Part shown: positions 1 through 8,457 of the stretch, piece after piece
Numbering within the stretch: position 1 is the stretch's first letter
Layout of the letters: every line of letters begins with the position of its first letter
Made by a program: the position numbers and the translations under genes
DNA from: Pseudomonadota bacterium
GTDB taxonomy: Bacteria; Myxococcota_A; UBA796; GCA-2862545
DNA: 46,770 nucleotides
Direction: 5' to 3'
Assembly: GCA_947490265.1 (NCBI GenBank)
Contig: CANLGQ010000003.1
Coordinates: 1-46,770 of the forward strand
Notes under the pieces: model-generated
The model's database searches: none
Told to the model about the DNA's origin: nothing
Seen by the model: the letters and a program-made list of their open reading frames with translations, nothing else

Positions 1-308
1 CCGAGATCGCCGAGCCGGAGGTCGCCGAGCCGGAGGCCCCCGAGCCCGAGGTCGCGCCCGAGCCCGCCGCCCCGCCCCCGCCGGTCGTCGCGCCGCCGCG
101 CCCCGTTGCGCCTTCCGAGCGCCGTACCGGGCCGGCTCGGCCCCAACAGACCGAACGGAAGAGCCCTCCCCCCGCGCCGGCCACCGCCATCGACCCGTGG
201 GCACAGGCTCCGGTGGTCGTTCCGGTCGCCCCTCCGTCGGCCCCCGCGCCCGACCCGGACGAGAACCCCTGGACGAGAAAGAAGAAGGAGAAGGAGAAGG
301 AGAAGTAG
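1..308 (+). CDS. C-terminal fragment of a Pro/Ala/Glu-rich protein
   Basis: Only the last 101 codons are in the window, read in the third frame from base 3; the start is upstream of the left edge. The visible part is low complexity: repeated Glu-Pro/Ala units (IAEPEVAEPEAPEPEVAPEP), a poly-Pro/Ala stretch, then a basic and acidic tail of alternating Lys and Glu ending in a TAG stop. Such tails occur as linkers or periplasm-spanning segments in envelope proteins, but no domain is visible, so no function can be assigned. It converges on the ABC permease gene with a 15-base gap. The frame is chosen because it stays open to the edge and its composition is coherent; an overlapping Arg-rich reading in another frame looks like a GC-driven shadow. 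Confidence 0.6.
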   Translation, partial: EIAEPEVAEPEAPEPEVAPEPAAPPPPVVAPPRPVAPSERRTGPARPQQTERKSPPPAPATAIDPWAQAPVVVPVAPPSAPAPDPDENPWTRKKKEKEKEK

Positions 309-323
309 CCTCTCCCGCCCGGA

Positions 324-1550
324 TCAGGCTTGGCGCAGGGCGCCGAGGATCTCGCGAACGGTGAGTCGCTTGCCGTAAACGAGCAGGCTCGCCCGGAACA
401 CGCGCGCCGAGCCCCAGATCACCGCCGGAACGGTCACGGCCGAGATCGCCAGACTCAGCGCGATGTCGAGCGCCGGTACCTGCCCAAAGGGAAGGCGCAT
501 CATCATCATGGTCGGCGCAAACAGGGGCACGAAACTCAAGAACCGGGCCAGACCCAGATTCGGGTCGAAGAGGAGCATCGGCGCCAGAAAGAACGGGATC
601 ATCGAGAACAGTGCGAATTGCCCGCCAATTTGCTGACTCTCACGCATGTTTGTGCCGAGGGCGCCCGCAGCCGCCATCAGCACCGCGAACTGCAAATAGC
701 CGAGCACGAAATACACAAGGGAGAACGCGATCAGGACGGGATCGAGCGCCGCCCGGAGGGGGGGTGCGAGCGACCCAAGCACCAGCGGCACCGCCGCATA
801 CACGGGCCAGACCGCGACCTGAGTCACGCTGAGGGCCCCAAGACCCAGTACCTTGCCCGTCAACAGGTCCATCGGCGTGACCGCGCAGAGCAGCATCTCC
901 AAGACGCGGTTCTCCTTCTCCTCCGTGACGCTGCGAAGCAGGTAGTTCGATGCAGCAAAGATGGTCATCGCGAGGAGCATCGCCACGAAGAACGGCGCCA
1001 TCGTCACCCCGATCTGCGTCGCCCGCCGATCGTCGCGGAGCGGGCCCCCGAGAACCTGCGCCTCGACGTCGCCAAACGACGGCGACTCCACCACCGCCAG
1101 GGTGGCCTCATCGACCCGTCCTCGCAGGATTGCCGCGAGGAGGAACGGGCGAAGCCAGGCCCGCGACAGGCCGTCGCGTTGAATCCGGACGTCGCGCCGC
1201 GTCCAGGCCATGACCTCCCCGGTTTCACGAAACGCCGGGTCGGCCACGAGGTACCCGGACAGTTGGCCCGCGTTCAGGGCGACGCGCGCGTCCTCCTCGG
1301 TGGCAAACGCTTGATAGTGAGCCACATACGCCGGCTGAATCGGCACGAGGTTACCGGTAGCGTCTACCACCCCCACCCGGGCGGTCTCCGCGGCCGCCCA
1401 GCGATCCACCGTCGGGGCCGCCATCCCGAGGACCAGCGCCAGGACGGCGATCCCGACGAACGGGAGGACGAACGTAGCCAAGAGAAAGGCCGGCCGACGC
1501 ACGTTCGTAATGTACTCGTGCCAGGCGATCCGCAGCGCAGCGCTGGTCAC
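324..1550 (-). CDS. ABC-2 type exporter permease (NatB/YhaP-like)
   Basis: This 408-residue membrane protein is the likely permease partner of the ATPase encoded just upstream. It has one N-terminal membrane segment (about residues 20-45), a roughly 130-residue extracytoplasmic loop, and a cluster of hydrophobic segments from about residue 185 to 395. That is the layout of ABC-2 permeases of the NatB/YhaP type, which export small ions, peptides or other unidentified substrates. The motif TEEKENRVLEMLL between the first and second hydrophobic blocks is typical of this family. The start codon overlaps the end of the ATPase gene by four bases, so the two are translationally coupled. The substrate cannot be read from sequence. 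Confidence 0.88.
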   Translation of the reverse strand: MTSAALRIAWHEYITNVRRPAFLLATFVLPFVGIAVLALVLGMAAPTVDRWAAAETARVGVVDATGNLVPIQPAYVAHYQAFATEEDARVALNAGQLSGYLVADPAFRETGEVMAWTRRDVRIQRDGLSRAWLRPFLLAAILRGRVDEATLAVVESPSFGDVEAQVLGGPLRDDRRATQIGVTMAPFFVAMLLAMTIFAASNYLLRSVTEEKENRVLEMLLCAVTPMDLLTGKVLGLGALSVTQVAVWPVYAAVPLVLGSLAPPLRAALDPVLIAFSLVYFVLGYLQFAVLMAAAGALGTNMRESQQIGGQFALFSMIPFFLAPMLLFDPNLGLARFLSFVPLFAPTMMMMRLPFGQVPALDIALSLAISAVTVPAVIWGSARVFRASLLVYGKRLTVREILGALRQA

Positions 1551-2434
1551 GAGCCGACCACCCGGAGGAAAATGGACTCGAGAGGGAGGCGGACCCGGGA
1601 GACTTCGGTCACGGACATCCCGCTCGCGGCCAGGCGGCGAAGCAGATCGGAGGAGGACGCCCCAGTCCGCAGGAACAGCCGACTTCCCCCGGGGATCGCC
1701 TCGACCGACCCGACCTCGGGCCAGTGTTCGGCGACCGGTGCCGGAAGCACGTCGAACGCGTCGGGCGAAAACTGAGCCCGGATCGCCGTCAGCTCGCCGG
1801 TCAGGACGATTCGTCCCCGATAGATCATCGCCAGCCGTCCGCAGAGCGACTCGACGAGGCTCATCTCGTGCGCGCAGACCACCACCGTTCGCCCTTCGCC
1901 GGCCAGGTCCTGGATGAGCCGACGAACCACCTCGACGTTCACGGGATCGAGGCCCTGGAATGGCTCATCGAAGATGACCAACTCCGGTTCGTGCATCAGC
2001 GTCGCAGCGATCTGGGCCTTCTGCTGCAGGCCGCGCGAGAGCTCGCGAACAGGCGCCCGCGCCCGATCGGCGAGCCCGAGCCGCTCGAGGAGCGCGCCCG
2101 CCCGTCTCGCCGCCACCCAACGCGAAACGCCCCGAAGCTGGGCGAAGTAAACCAGGCACTCCATCACGCCGAGATCCCGGTACAAGCCCCGCTCCTCGGG
2201 AAGGTACCCGACCCGAGGTCGCGCGTCGTGTGGGCTCGACCCGAGCACGCGCAGGACCCCGCGATCCGGTCGAAGCAGGTCGGCGATCATCCGGAGCGTG
2301 GTCGTCTTCCCCGCGCCATTCGGCCCGAGGAACCCGAAGATCTCGCCCCGCTCCACCCGCAGGTCGAGCCCATCCACCGCCACCACCGAGGAAAACGCCT
2401 TGTGTACCCCCTCTGCCCGAATGGCCGGTTCCAC
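1547..2434 (-). CDS. ABC transporter ATP-binding protein
   Basis: This 295-residue nucleotide-binding subunit hydrolyses ATP to drive the adjacent permease. Walker A is GPNGAGKT (residues 37-44), the signature is LSRGLQQK (132-139), Walker B is LVIFDE (152-157), and the H-loop His lies in VVVCAHE (about 189). The roughly 70 residues after the ATPase core match the accessory tail seen in NatA-like exporters. I chose a GTG start that overlaps the kinase TAG stop by one base; a GTG two codons earlier is also possible. The frame is open further upstream, but that extension is Gly/Arg-rich antisense-type sequence inside the kinase gene and is rejected. Coupling to the kinase upstream and the permease downstream suggests one operon. 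Confidence 0.9.
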   Translation of the reverse strand: MEPAIRAEGVHKAFSSVVAVDGLDLRVERGEIFGFLGPNGAGKTTTLRMIADLLRPDRGVLRVLGSSPHDARPRVGYLPEERGLYRDLGVMECLVYFAQLRGVSRWVAARRAGALLERLGLADRARAPVRELSRGLQQKAQIAATLMHEPELVIFDEPFQGLDPVNVEVVRRLIQDLAGEGRTVVVCAHEMSLVESLCGRLAMIYRGRIVLTGELTAIRAQFSPDAFDVLPAPVAEHWPEVGSVEAIPGGSRLFLRTGASSSDLLRRLAASGMSVTEVSRVRLPLESIFLRVVGS

Positions 2435-4632
2435 TACCACCCACCGGTGAGCGCGCGGGCATCTCCGCTCACTACATAGGTCCAACCAACCTGATCCACC
2501 GGAGCCCAGACCACCAACTGGTCGTCCTGCTGCTCCCATCCCCCCGCCCGTCGACCCACCAGAAGAGAAGCCCAGGAGGACCTGGGTTTCGTACGGGCCG
2601 CGTCCCGATCTCCGGTATCGACGAGCACCCGACCGGCGCCATCCACCAGCGCGGCCCGAACCGGCGCCGCGAGATCCGAAAGGGCCAGCATCTCGGCCGC
2701 AACCCGATCGACGCCCAGGTCGAGGGCCGCGACCCCGAGCGCGGTCCCCGCCTCGTCCTGGATGGGCGCCGCGGCAGTCAGCAGCAAGCCCTGTCCGCTC
2801 TCGTCGTCGGACACGTCCCACACCACGCCCGTCCCCGCGATCGCGCCGCGATACCAGGAACGGTCGCGCGGGTCGTATCCAGCCGGATACTCCCCGACGC
2901 CTGGAAACCCGGTCAGCACGCCCTCCTCGATCGCCACGTAGGTCCAGATGATCGGGATGCCGCCTTCGAGAATGGCGGTGGAGCGATCCGCAAGGGGTAC
3001 CGCTGCTTCCCGGCCGAGAACGGCCAGCATCTCGGGCTGGAGCCCCTGAAGCTGCTGCAAGCGCGCGCTCAGGGCGGTCCGATCGACGCCCGGCGCCGTG
3101 ACGTTATCGGGAAAGCCGAGGCTCGCCTCCGCTTCATAGGCCGGAGAAGTCACCAGATCGGGCGGCCGCCCCGGCAACGGGCCCGCGAAGTCCTCCGCGA
3201 AGTACACTGGCCGCGCCTCGCTCGGCGGGTGAGTGAGCGCGTAGGTCGCCGCGCTTCGCAGGCCTCGCACCTCTCCGGCGTAGGCCGAGAGCTCGTTGTC
3301 GATCTGGTGCGCCTGATCCCCCACCCGGGAGAACAGGTTTCCGAGCGCCTGCTCCCGCTGCGCGTTTCGCCACGAGGCGTACCCGAACCAGGTCAGGCCC
3401 AGGACGATCGAGCCGACCGCCACCGCAACGACCGATCCGGCCAACCCGATGAGGCCCCAGAGCGCAGCCCGGCGGTACCGGGAAACCTGCCGCTGGAGCC
3501 GCACGGCGAGTCGATCCGGGCGCGCCGTCAGCTCCTCGTCGCCGAGAAACCGGCGGATGTCTTCCCCGAGGACGCCGACGTCGGAGTACCGGTCGGCGGG
3601 AGCCGGTCGCGTCGCCTTCCAGATGATGGCCGCGAGGTCCGCAGGGATCGGTTCCCGCGCATAGTGCACGAGCGGTGCCACCCTCGCCGACGCCGCGTTG
3701 AGCCAACAGGACGTGCTGTCCGCGCCGGCGTTCGCCTTCTTGAGCGAGACGATCTCGAACAACAGCAGGCCGAGCGCGTACTGGTCGGACCGGGCGTCCA
3801 GGGTGTCGTTCTCCCCCGCCGCTTGCTCCGGGGACATGTATCGCGCCGTTCCGAGCGTCCGGCCGACCTCGGTGCCCTGCACCGACTCGGCCCGGGCCGG
3901 TCCCTGGGGGAGCGGCGCCTCGTGTTGGCCGAGGATCTTGGCGATCCCCCAATCCATCACCAGCGTTTCCCCAAACGGGCCCACCATCACGTTGTCCGGC
4001 TTCAGGTCGCGATGCACCACGCCGCGCACGTGCGCAAAGTGCAGGGCCTTGCACAGGTCTTCGAACAGCAGCAGCCGCGCCTGGAGCTGGTGAGCCGCAT
4101 CGGGCTTCGCACGCGCATCGTAGAATGCCCTTGTCTCCGCAAGGAATTCGCGGAGCGTGCGGCCCCGCACCACGCGCATGGCATAGGCGATCGAGCCATC
4201 GGCCCGCTCCTCCAGCCCGAAGACCGGAACGATCGACGGGTGATCGAGCTGGGCGGTGACCTGCGCCTCAGTGTAAAAACGGCGGACCAGCTCGGGATCG
4301 AGCGCGAGCGACTCGTCCATCTGCTTGACGGCCACGATCCGATTGAGCCGACGATCCCGGGCGAGGAACACGCGGCCCATCGCCCCTTCTCCCAGCAGCG
4401 ACAGCCGCTCGACCTCGCCGGTCGAGGAGATCCGGGGCGACAACCAGAGGTCGGCGTCGAGCAGGTATTTCCGCAGATCCAACGGCGAGAGCTCTTCGTT
4501 CTCCGCCAGCCAGGCCGCGAAGGCCGCGGGGTCATCGTCCCCACACCTCGCCTGAAAGGTAGCGTACCGGGCCTGGAGATCTAGGGTGGACGGCACGAGC
4601 CGTCGAAGGCGCTCGAGCATGGTCCCGAGCAT
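2434..4632 (-). CDS. Transmembrane Ser/Thr protein kinase with C-terminal Cache-like sensor domain
   Basis: A Hanks-type kinase of about 732 residues. The cytoplasmic kinase domain spans about residues 78-365: glycine loop GEGAMGRV (81-88), catalytic Lys in VAVKQM (K103), catalytic loop HRDLKPDN (207-214), DWG in place of DFG (227-229; a common bacterial variant), and MSPEQA (266-271). A membrane segment at about 389-417 is followed by about 310 extracytoplasmic residues. These contain YDPRDRSWYRGAI (586-598) and a following LTAAAPI...LGVAALDLGVD segment, which resemble dCache ligand-binding domains. The protein therefore probably senses an external or periplasmic signal. Start codons at 4632 and 4620 are both plausible; neither has an ideally spaced Shine-Dalgarno site. 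It is the first gene of a kinase-ATPase-permease operon and may regulate the exporter, which is inference. Confidence 0.88.
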   Translation of the reverse strand: MLGTMLERLRRLVPSTLDLQARYATFQARCGDDDPAAFAAWLAENEELSPLDLRKYLLDADLWLSPRISSTGEVERLSLLGEGAMGRVFLARDRRLNRIVAVKQMDESLALDPELVRRFYTEAQVTAQLDHPSIVPVFGLEERADGSIAYAMRVVRGRTLREFLAETRAFYDARAKPDAAHQLQARLLLFEDLCKALHFAHVRGVVHRDLKPDNVMVGPFGETLVMDWGIAKILGQHEAPLPQGPARAESVQGTEVGRTLGTARYMSPEQAAGENDTLDARSDQYALGLLLFEIVSLKKANAGADSTSCWLNAASARVAPLVHYAREPIPADLAAIIWKATRPAPADRYSDVGVLGEDIRRFLGDEELTARPDRLAVRLQRQVSRYRRAALWGLIGLAGSVVAVAVGSIVLGLTWFGYASWRNAQREQALGNLFSRVGDQAHQIDNELSAYAGEVRGLRSAATYALTHPPSEARPVYFAEDFAGPLPGRPPDLVTSPAYEAEASLGFPDNVTAPGVDRTALSARLQQLQGLQPEMLAVLGREAAVPLADRSTAILEGGIPIIWTYVAIEEGVLTGFPGVGEYPAGYDPRDRSWYRGAIAGTGVVWDVSDDESGQGLLLTAAAPIQDEAGTALGVAALDLGVDRVAAEMLALSDLAAPVRAALVDGAGRVLVDTGDRDAARTKPRSSWASLLVGRRAGGWEQQDDQLVVWAPVDQVGWTYVVSGDARALTGGW

Positions 4633-4725
4633 ACTCCCCGATGGACCACGGGGGGGCGCGACGTGTAGGCGCCGTGTGCGTTGCAACCGGGTTCGCGGGG
4701 TCTAGTCGAGGCTCAGAGGCACCCC

Positions 4726-6036
4726 ATGGCCGACCCCGCACTCGACGTCCTCTCCCGCCACGCCCGCCCGCTCACCGGCGGGCCCGACGACGTTCAGCCG
4801 ATCCTCGCGTTGACCCGCAACGCGCGGTTCGTCCTGCTCGGGGAGGCCACCCATGGCACCCACGAGTTCTACCGAGAGCGGGCCCGGATCACGCGCGCGC
4901 TCATCGAGCAACAGGGCTTCGATGCCGTCGTGGTGGAGGCCGACTGGCCCGACGCCTACCGGGTGAACCGGTGGGTGCGGGGCGAGAGCGCCGATCCCGA
5001 CGCGGCCTCGGCGCTGTCGGGTTTCGAGCGCTTCCCAACGTGGATGTGGCGCAACGCCGATGTGCTCGACTTCGTTGGGTGGCTTCGCGCCCGCAACGAC
5101 GCGTCGCGCACGTCGGTCGGGTTCTACGGCCTCGATATGTACAGCCTGTACCGCTCGATAGCGGCGGTGATCGCCTACCTGGAGCGCGTCGATCCAGCGG
5201 CCGCACGCCGGGCCGAAGAGCGCTACGGTTGTTTCGAGCGGTTCGGCCATGATCCCCAGGTGTATGGTCGGTTTGCCGACGCCTTTCGCCGGGAGACCTG
5301 TGAGGCCGACGTGCTCCGCCAGCTCCTCGAGCTCCAAGGCCACCCAACCGACCTCGGGGACACCCTGGCCGCTCAGGACGACCACTTCGAGGCTGAGCAG
5401 AACGCCCGGCTCGTCAAGAACGCCGAGCGCTACTACCGGGCCATGTACCGGGCCGACGAGTCCTCCTGGAACCTGCGCGACACCCACATGGCCGACACGC
5501 TCGATGCGCTGGCCGCTCACCTCTCGCGGCGCCACCCCGCGAAGATCGTGGTGTGGGCACACAATTCCCATCTGGGCGACGCGAGAGCCACCGCAGTGGG
5601 GCACCAACTAAACGTGGGCCAGCTGATGCGGCAACGGCACAGCGACGTCGTGTTGATCGGCTTCACGACCTACGACGGCACGGTGACCGCAGCCTCGAGC
5701 TGGGATGCCCCCGCCGAGCACAAACGGGTGCGGCCCGCGCTGTCCGGGAGCTGGGAGCACCTGTTTCACAACCTCGACACCCCCCGCTTCGCGCTCGGGA
5801 TGGGCGCCACCGAAGTTCGGAAAGCCCTGTCCGAACCGAGGTTGGAGCGCGCGATCGGCGTGCTCTACCTGCCCGAAACGGAACGGGAGAGTCACTACTT
5901 TCACGCGGCGATCTCGCGGCAGTTCGACGCGGTGATCCACATCGACCGGACCCGGGCGGTCGAACCCATGGATCGGCCCCGCACCTGGCACCGCGACACC
6001 GAGGAGCCCCCCGAGGCGTGGCCGTCCGGGCTCTGA
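4726..6036 (+). CDS. Erythromycin-esterase-family protein
   Basis: This 436-residue protein belongs to the EreA/EreB-like superfamily of cytoplasmic hydrolases. Motifs seen: LGEATHGTHEFYRERA near residues 38-53, with the conserved Glu and His; VVVEADWPDA around 69-78; and VWAHNSHLGDARAT in the last third, which supplies further conserved His and Asn residues. Length fits the family. Most chromosomal members have unknown substrates, so this should not be read as a macrolide-resistance gene. I chose the ATG beginning MADPALDV because the family's N-terminal similarity begins soon after it; an ATG 15 codons upstream is open but adds unconserved residues. It is divergent from the kinase operon and has no partner gene on its strand. 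Confidence 0.85.
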   Translation: MADPALDVLSRHARPLTGGPDDVQPILALTRNARFVLLGEATHGTHEFYRERARITRALIEQQGFDAVVVEADWPDAYRVNRWVRGESADPDAASALSGFERFPTWMWRNADVLDFVGWLRARNDASRTSVGFYGLDMYSLYRSIAAVIAYLERVDPAAARRAEERYGCFERFGHDPQVYGRFADAFRRETCEADVLRQLLELQGHPTDLGDTLAAQDDHFEAEQNARLVKNAERYYRAMYRADESSWNLRDTHMADTLDALAAHLSRRHPAKIVVWAHNSHLGDARATAVGHQLNVGQLMRQRHSDVVLIGFTTYDGTVTAASSWDAPAEHKRVRPALSGSWEHLFHNLDTPRFALGMGATEVRKALSEPRLERAIGVLYLPETERESHYFHAAISRQFDAVIHIDRTRAVEPMDRPRTWHRDTEEPPEAWPSGL

Positions 6037-6114
6037 CCCGTCGAGTGCCTGGGTCCCTGCGCAGCGGACGCCCCGACGGGCCGGAAGCGACGGCCAAGAA
6101 CCGTCCGCCGCGAC

Positions 6115-6549
6115 TCAGCCGCCGGCGATCGGCCCGACGTCCGGCGGCGTCGGGTTTCCGTTCAGGCAAGTGCAGTCGAAGTTGTCCACCCCAAACTGCT
6201 GACACGCCTTCTTCTGTAGGATGAGCGCGAGGATCTGCGCGCTGCACTCGGGAGAACACGCGACGAACGGCTCGGGGGAGTAGAGTCCCGAGGCCGGACA
6301 GGCCCCACCGACTTGGAAGTCACGGGTGTCGTAGTAGGCGCCCGCGCAGCTGAAGGTGGCGTGGCAGTCGAAGTCGAGGCCCTGGTCGAAGGGGCCGTCG
6401 TCCGAGGTGTGGCCGACGGCGGCGGCGATGCGGGCCGCGGTCTCGACGGACAGCGCAGCCTCCTCCATCGCGTTGGGGTCAGATCCCCCCTCGTCCCCCG
6501 GCTGGCAGCCCATGGACAACCCGACCCCAATCCAACCGACCACGCGCAT
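6115..6549 (-). CDS. Small Cys-rich predicted lipoprotein
   Basis: A 144-residue predicted lipoprotein of unknown function. The short hydrophobic N-terminus ends in a lipobox (LSMGC, acylated Cys15), followed by a Gly/Asp linker. The mature part has eight further cysteines, including PEC, FDC and TCL, so a disulfide-stabilised periplasmic or outer-membrane-anchored domain is likely. The C-terminus is Pro/Gly-rich. A purine-rich GGAGCGGAGGG lies just upstream of the ATG and supports this start, although the frame stays open far upstream. It is divergent from the RadC-like gene, and lgt, which acylates such proteins, lies two genes away by chance or design. Confidence 0.72.
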   Translation of the reverse strand: MRVVGWIGVGLSMGCQPGDEGGSDPNAMEEAALSVETAARIAAAVGHTSDDGPFDQGLDFDCHATFSCAGAYYDTRDFQVGGACPASGLYSPEPFVACSPECSAQILALILQKKACQQFGVDNFDCTCLNGNPTPPDVGPIAGG

Positions 6550-6786
6550 GGTATCCCTCCGCTCCGTACTTCCCCCTGGTAGCCGACCGGGCGGCAGGGG
6601 GGCAAGCTGCCGGCGAGGCCATTCCGATCCACTGGCGGAGACATCCGTCGGTCTAAAGTGGATGAAGAACGCGGAAGCCGCACCGTCGTGCACCCATCGC
6701 ATGCCGACTTCGGTCGACCGCTGGACCGGCAATCGCCCACTTTCGACTGGCACACTGTCTGCAGTCGCGGCACGCCGGAGGGCAAC

Positions 6787-7497
6787 ATGCTTTCGCCGCA
6801 CCGACCCCGAGAGCGCTACCTGGCAGAGGGGCCAACCCCTTTTGGGGAGGTCGACCTGCTGGCGCTCGTGCTCGGCACCGGCACGCCCGGTCGATCGGCT
6901 TTGGAGACCGCCGCCCACGCGCTGACGACCGCGGGGGGCCTGGCGGGGCTCTCCCAGATGGATGCACACGCGCTCGGTCGGCTCCCGGGGATCGGACCCG
7001 TCCGGGGGATCCGCATCCATGCTGCGCTGGCGCTCGGCGTGCGCTCCGCTCGGCAGGTCGCCCTCTCGACCGCCCCGGTGACCACCCCGGCCGCCGCCGC
7101 CGCGATCCTCGCGCCCCGGTTCGCCGGCCTCGCCGTCGAGGAGCTCCACGCGCTGTTCCTCGACCGCCCAGCGCGCCCGATCGCGGTGCGCACGCTCACC
7201 AGCGGGAGCGCGCACCACACCATCGTAGAACCGCGTCAGATCCTGCGACTCGCGCTCGCTCTCGGTTCCGAAGCCGTCCTCCTGGCGCACAACCACCCCT
7301 CGGGCGATCCCACGCCATCCCTCCAAGATCGCGACGTCACCCGGCGGGTGGCGAGCGCCGCGCGGGCTGTTGGCATCCGGCTCGTCGATCACCTGGTCAT
7401 TGCAGGCCTTCGCTGGAGCTCTCTCGCCGAGGCGGGCGAGCTACCGCGATGGTCGGAGGAGCCAGGCTGGGTGGCTGCCCGCGGTTTCGGCGCTTAG
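6787..7497 (+). CDS. radC: RadC-like JAMM/MPN-domain protein
   Basis: A 236-residue RadC-family (UPF0758) protein. An N-terminal helix-hairpin-helix-like stretch (LGRLPGIGPVRGI, about residues 63-75) is followed by a complete metal-binding JAMM motif: His168 and His170 in AHNHPSGDP, Ser178 and Asp181. These fit the H-x-H-P-x6-S-x2-D pattern of zinc metalloprotease-like MPN domains. The historical name implies DNA repair, but that role is doubtful in the family. The ATG is preceded by GGAGGGCAAC, a good ribosome-binding site; the frame extends upstream without conserved residues. lgt begins nine bases after its stop, so the two are probably cotranscribed. Confidence 0.88.
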   Translation: MLSPHRPRERYLAEGPTPFGEVDLLALVLGTGTPGRSALETAAHALTTAGGLAGLSQMDAHALGRLPGIGPVRGIRIHAALALGVRSARQVALSTAPVTTPAAAAAILAPRFAGLAVEELHALFLDRPARPIAVRTLTSGSAHHTIVEPRQILRLALALGSEAVLLAHNHPSGDPTPSLQDRDVTRRVASAARAVGIRLVDHLVIAGLRWSSLAEAGELPRWSEEPGWVAARGFGA

Positions 7498-7506
7498 GCT
7501 GGTCCC

Positions 7507-8457
7507 ATGTACCCGACCCTGTTCGAAGCACCGGGCGGCGTGGGCGTCCACCCCTACGGACTCCTGATCCTCGCCGCGTTCTGTGCCGCCTTCGGTCTCG
7601 TCCACTGGCGGTCGATCCAGATCGGCTTCCACCCGGACAAGCTGATCGGCGTGTACATCGCGTCGGCGGTGGGCGGCATGCTCGGCGGCCGGCTGCTCTA
7701 TGCGCTCGCGGTCGAGCCGACGAAGACCCTGTCGAACCCCGCGTCCTTGTTTGCGTTCTCCGGGTTCGCCTTCTACGGCGGGCTCATCGGCGGCACGCTC
7801 GGCGTGGCGGCTGTCTCGAAGGGGATGAAGCTCGACACGTGGAAGATGGCCGACACCGCCGCCCCCGCGGTGCTCGTCGCCTACGGGATCGGCCGACTGG
7901 GCTGCTTCTTCGCCGGCTGCTGCCACGGCGTGATCGTCGACCTGGCACCTGACGGCCTCATCCCCCTGCTCCCCGAGGGGATGCTGCACGGCCAGGTGTT
8001 CTGGACGAGCCAATACCCCTTTGTCGTGAACCGGTTCGACGCGGGGGTCGGCCTCCTCCACCACAACCTCTACCCCACCCAACTCTGGTCGGTGGTGGTC
8101 GGGTGCGGTCTCGGCGCCGCCCTCCTCTACTCCTGGAAGTTTCGCCGGTTCGATGGGCAACTTGCCGCCACCGCGCTGCTGCTCGAGCCCCCGACTCGCT
8201 TCCTGATCGAAGGCTACCGCTCGGATGAACGGGGCTATGTCGCCACCTTTCCGGTCAACGCCACGCTGCAGCATTGGATGCCCGGACTGGCCCAGGCCGG
8301 GGACGCCGGTGGACCGCCGATCATGGGCATCACCACGAGCCAAGCCATCGCGCTAGGGGCCATGGTGCTCGGCCTCGCGATCTATCTGTTCCGCTGGAAC
8401 GCTGGGGTTGCTCCCGAGGTCGCGGTGGAAGAAGACCCGGAAGGGCTCCCCGCATAG
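7507..8457 (+). CDS. lgt: Prolipoprotein diacylglyceryl transferase
   Basis: Lgt transfers a diacylglyceryl group from phosphatidylglycerol to the lipobox Cys of prolipoproteins in the inner membrane, the first step of lipoprotein maturation. The 316-residue protein starts MYPTLFE and has the expected series of membrane segments. The Lgt signature is GRLGCFFAGCCHG at about residues 129-141. The usual HGG near the second membrane segment reads FYGGLIGG here, with Tyr instead of His. The many lipoproteins in this window are its presumed substrates. The last 76 bases overlap the convergent UDP-sugar pyrophosphorylase-like gene; the final roughly 25 residues are hydrophilic and probably dispensable. 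Confidence 0.93.
   Translation: MYPTLFEAPGGVGVHPYGLLILAAFCAAFGLVHWRSIQIGFHPDKLIGVYIASAVGGMLGGRLLYALAVEPTKTLSNPASLFAFSGFAFYGGLIGGTLGVAAVSKGMKLDTWKMADTAAPAVLVAYGIGRLGCFFAGCCHGVIVDLAPDGLIPLLPEGMLHGQVFWTSQYPFVVNRFDAGVGLLHHNLYPTQLWSVVVGCGLGAALLYSWKFRRFDGQLAATALLLEPPTRFLIEGYRSDERGYVATFPVNATLQHWMPGLAQAGDAGGPPIMGITTSQAIALGAMVLGLAIYLFRWNAGVAPEVAVEEDPEGLPA

Noticed and set aside
2230-4584. A 784-codon plus-strand frame opposite the kinase and ATPase genes
   Set aside because: The kinase on the opposite strand has all catalytic motifs; this product is Arg/Pro/His-rich without domains.
4726-6036. Calling the erythromycin-esterase-like gene a macrolide-resistance determinant
   Set aside because: Only superfamily motifs are visible, there is no mobile context, and most chromosomal members have unknown substrates.
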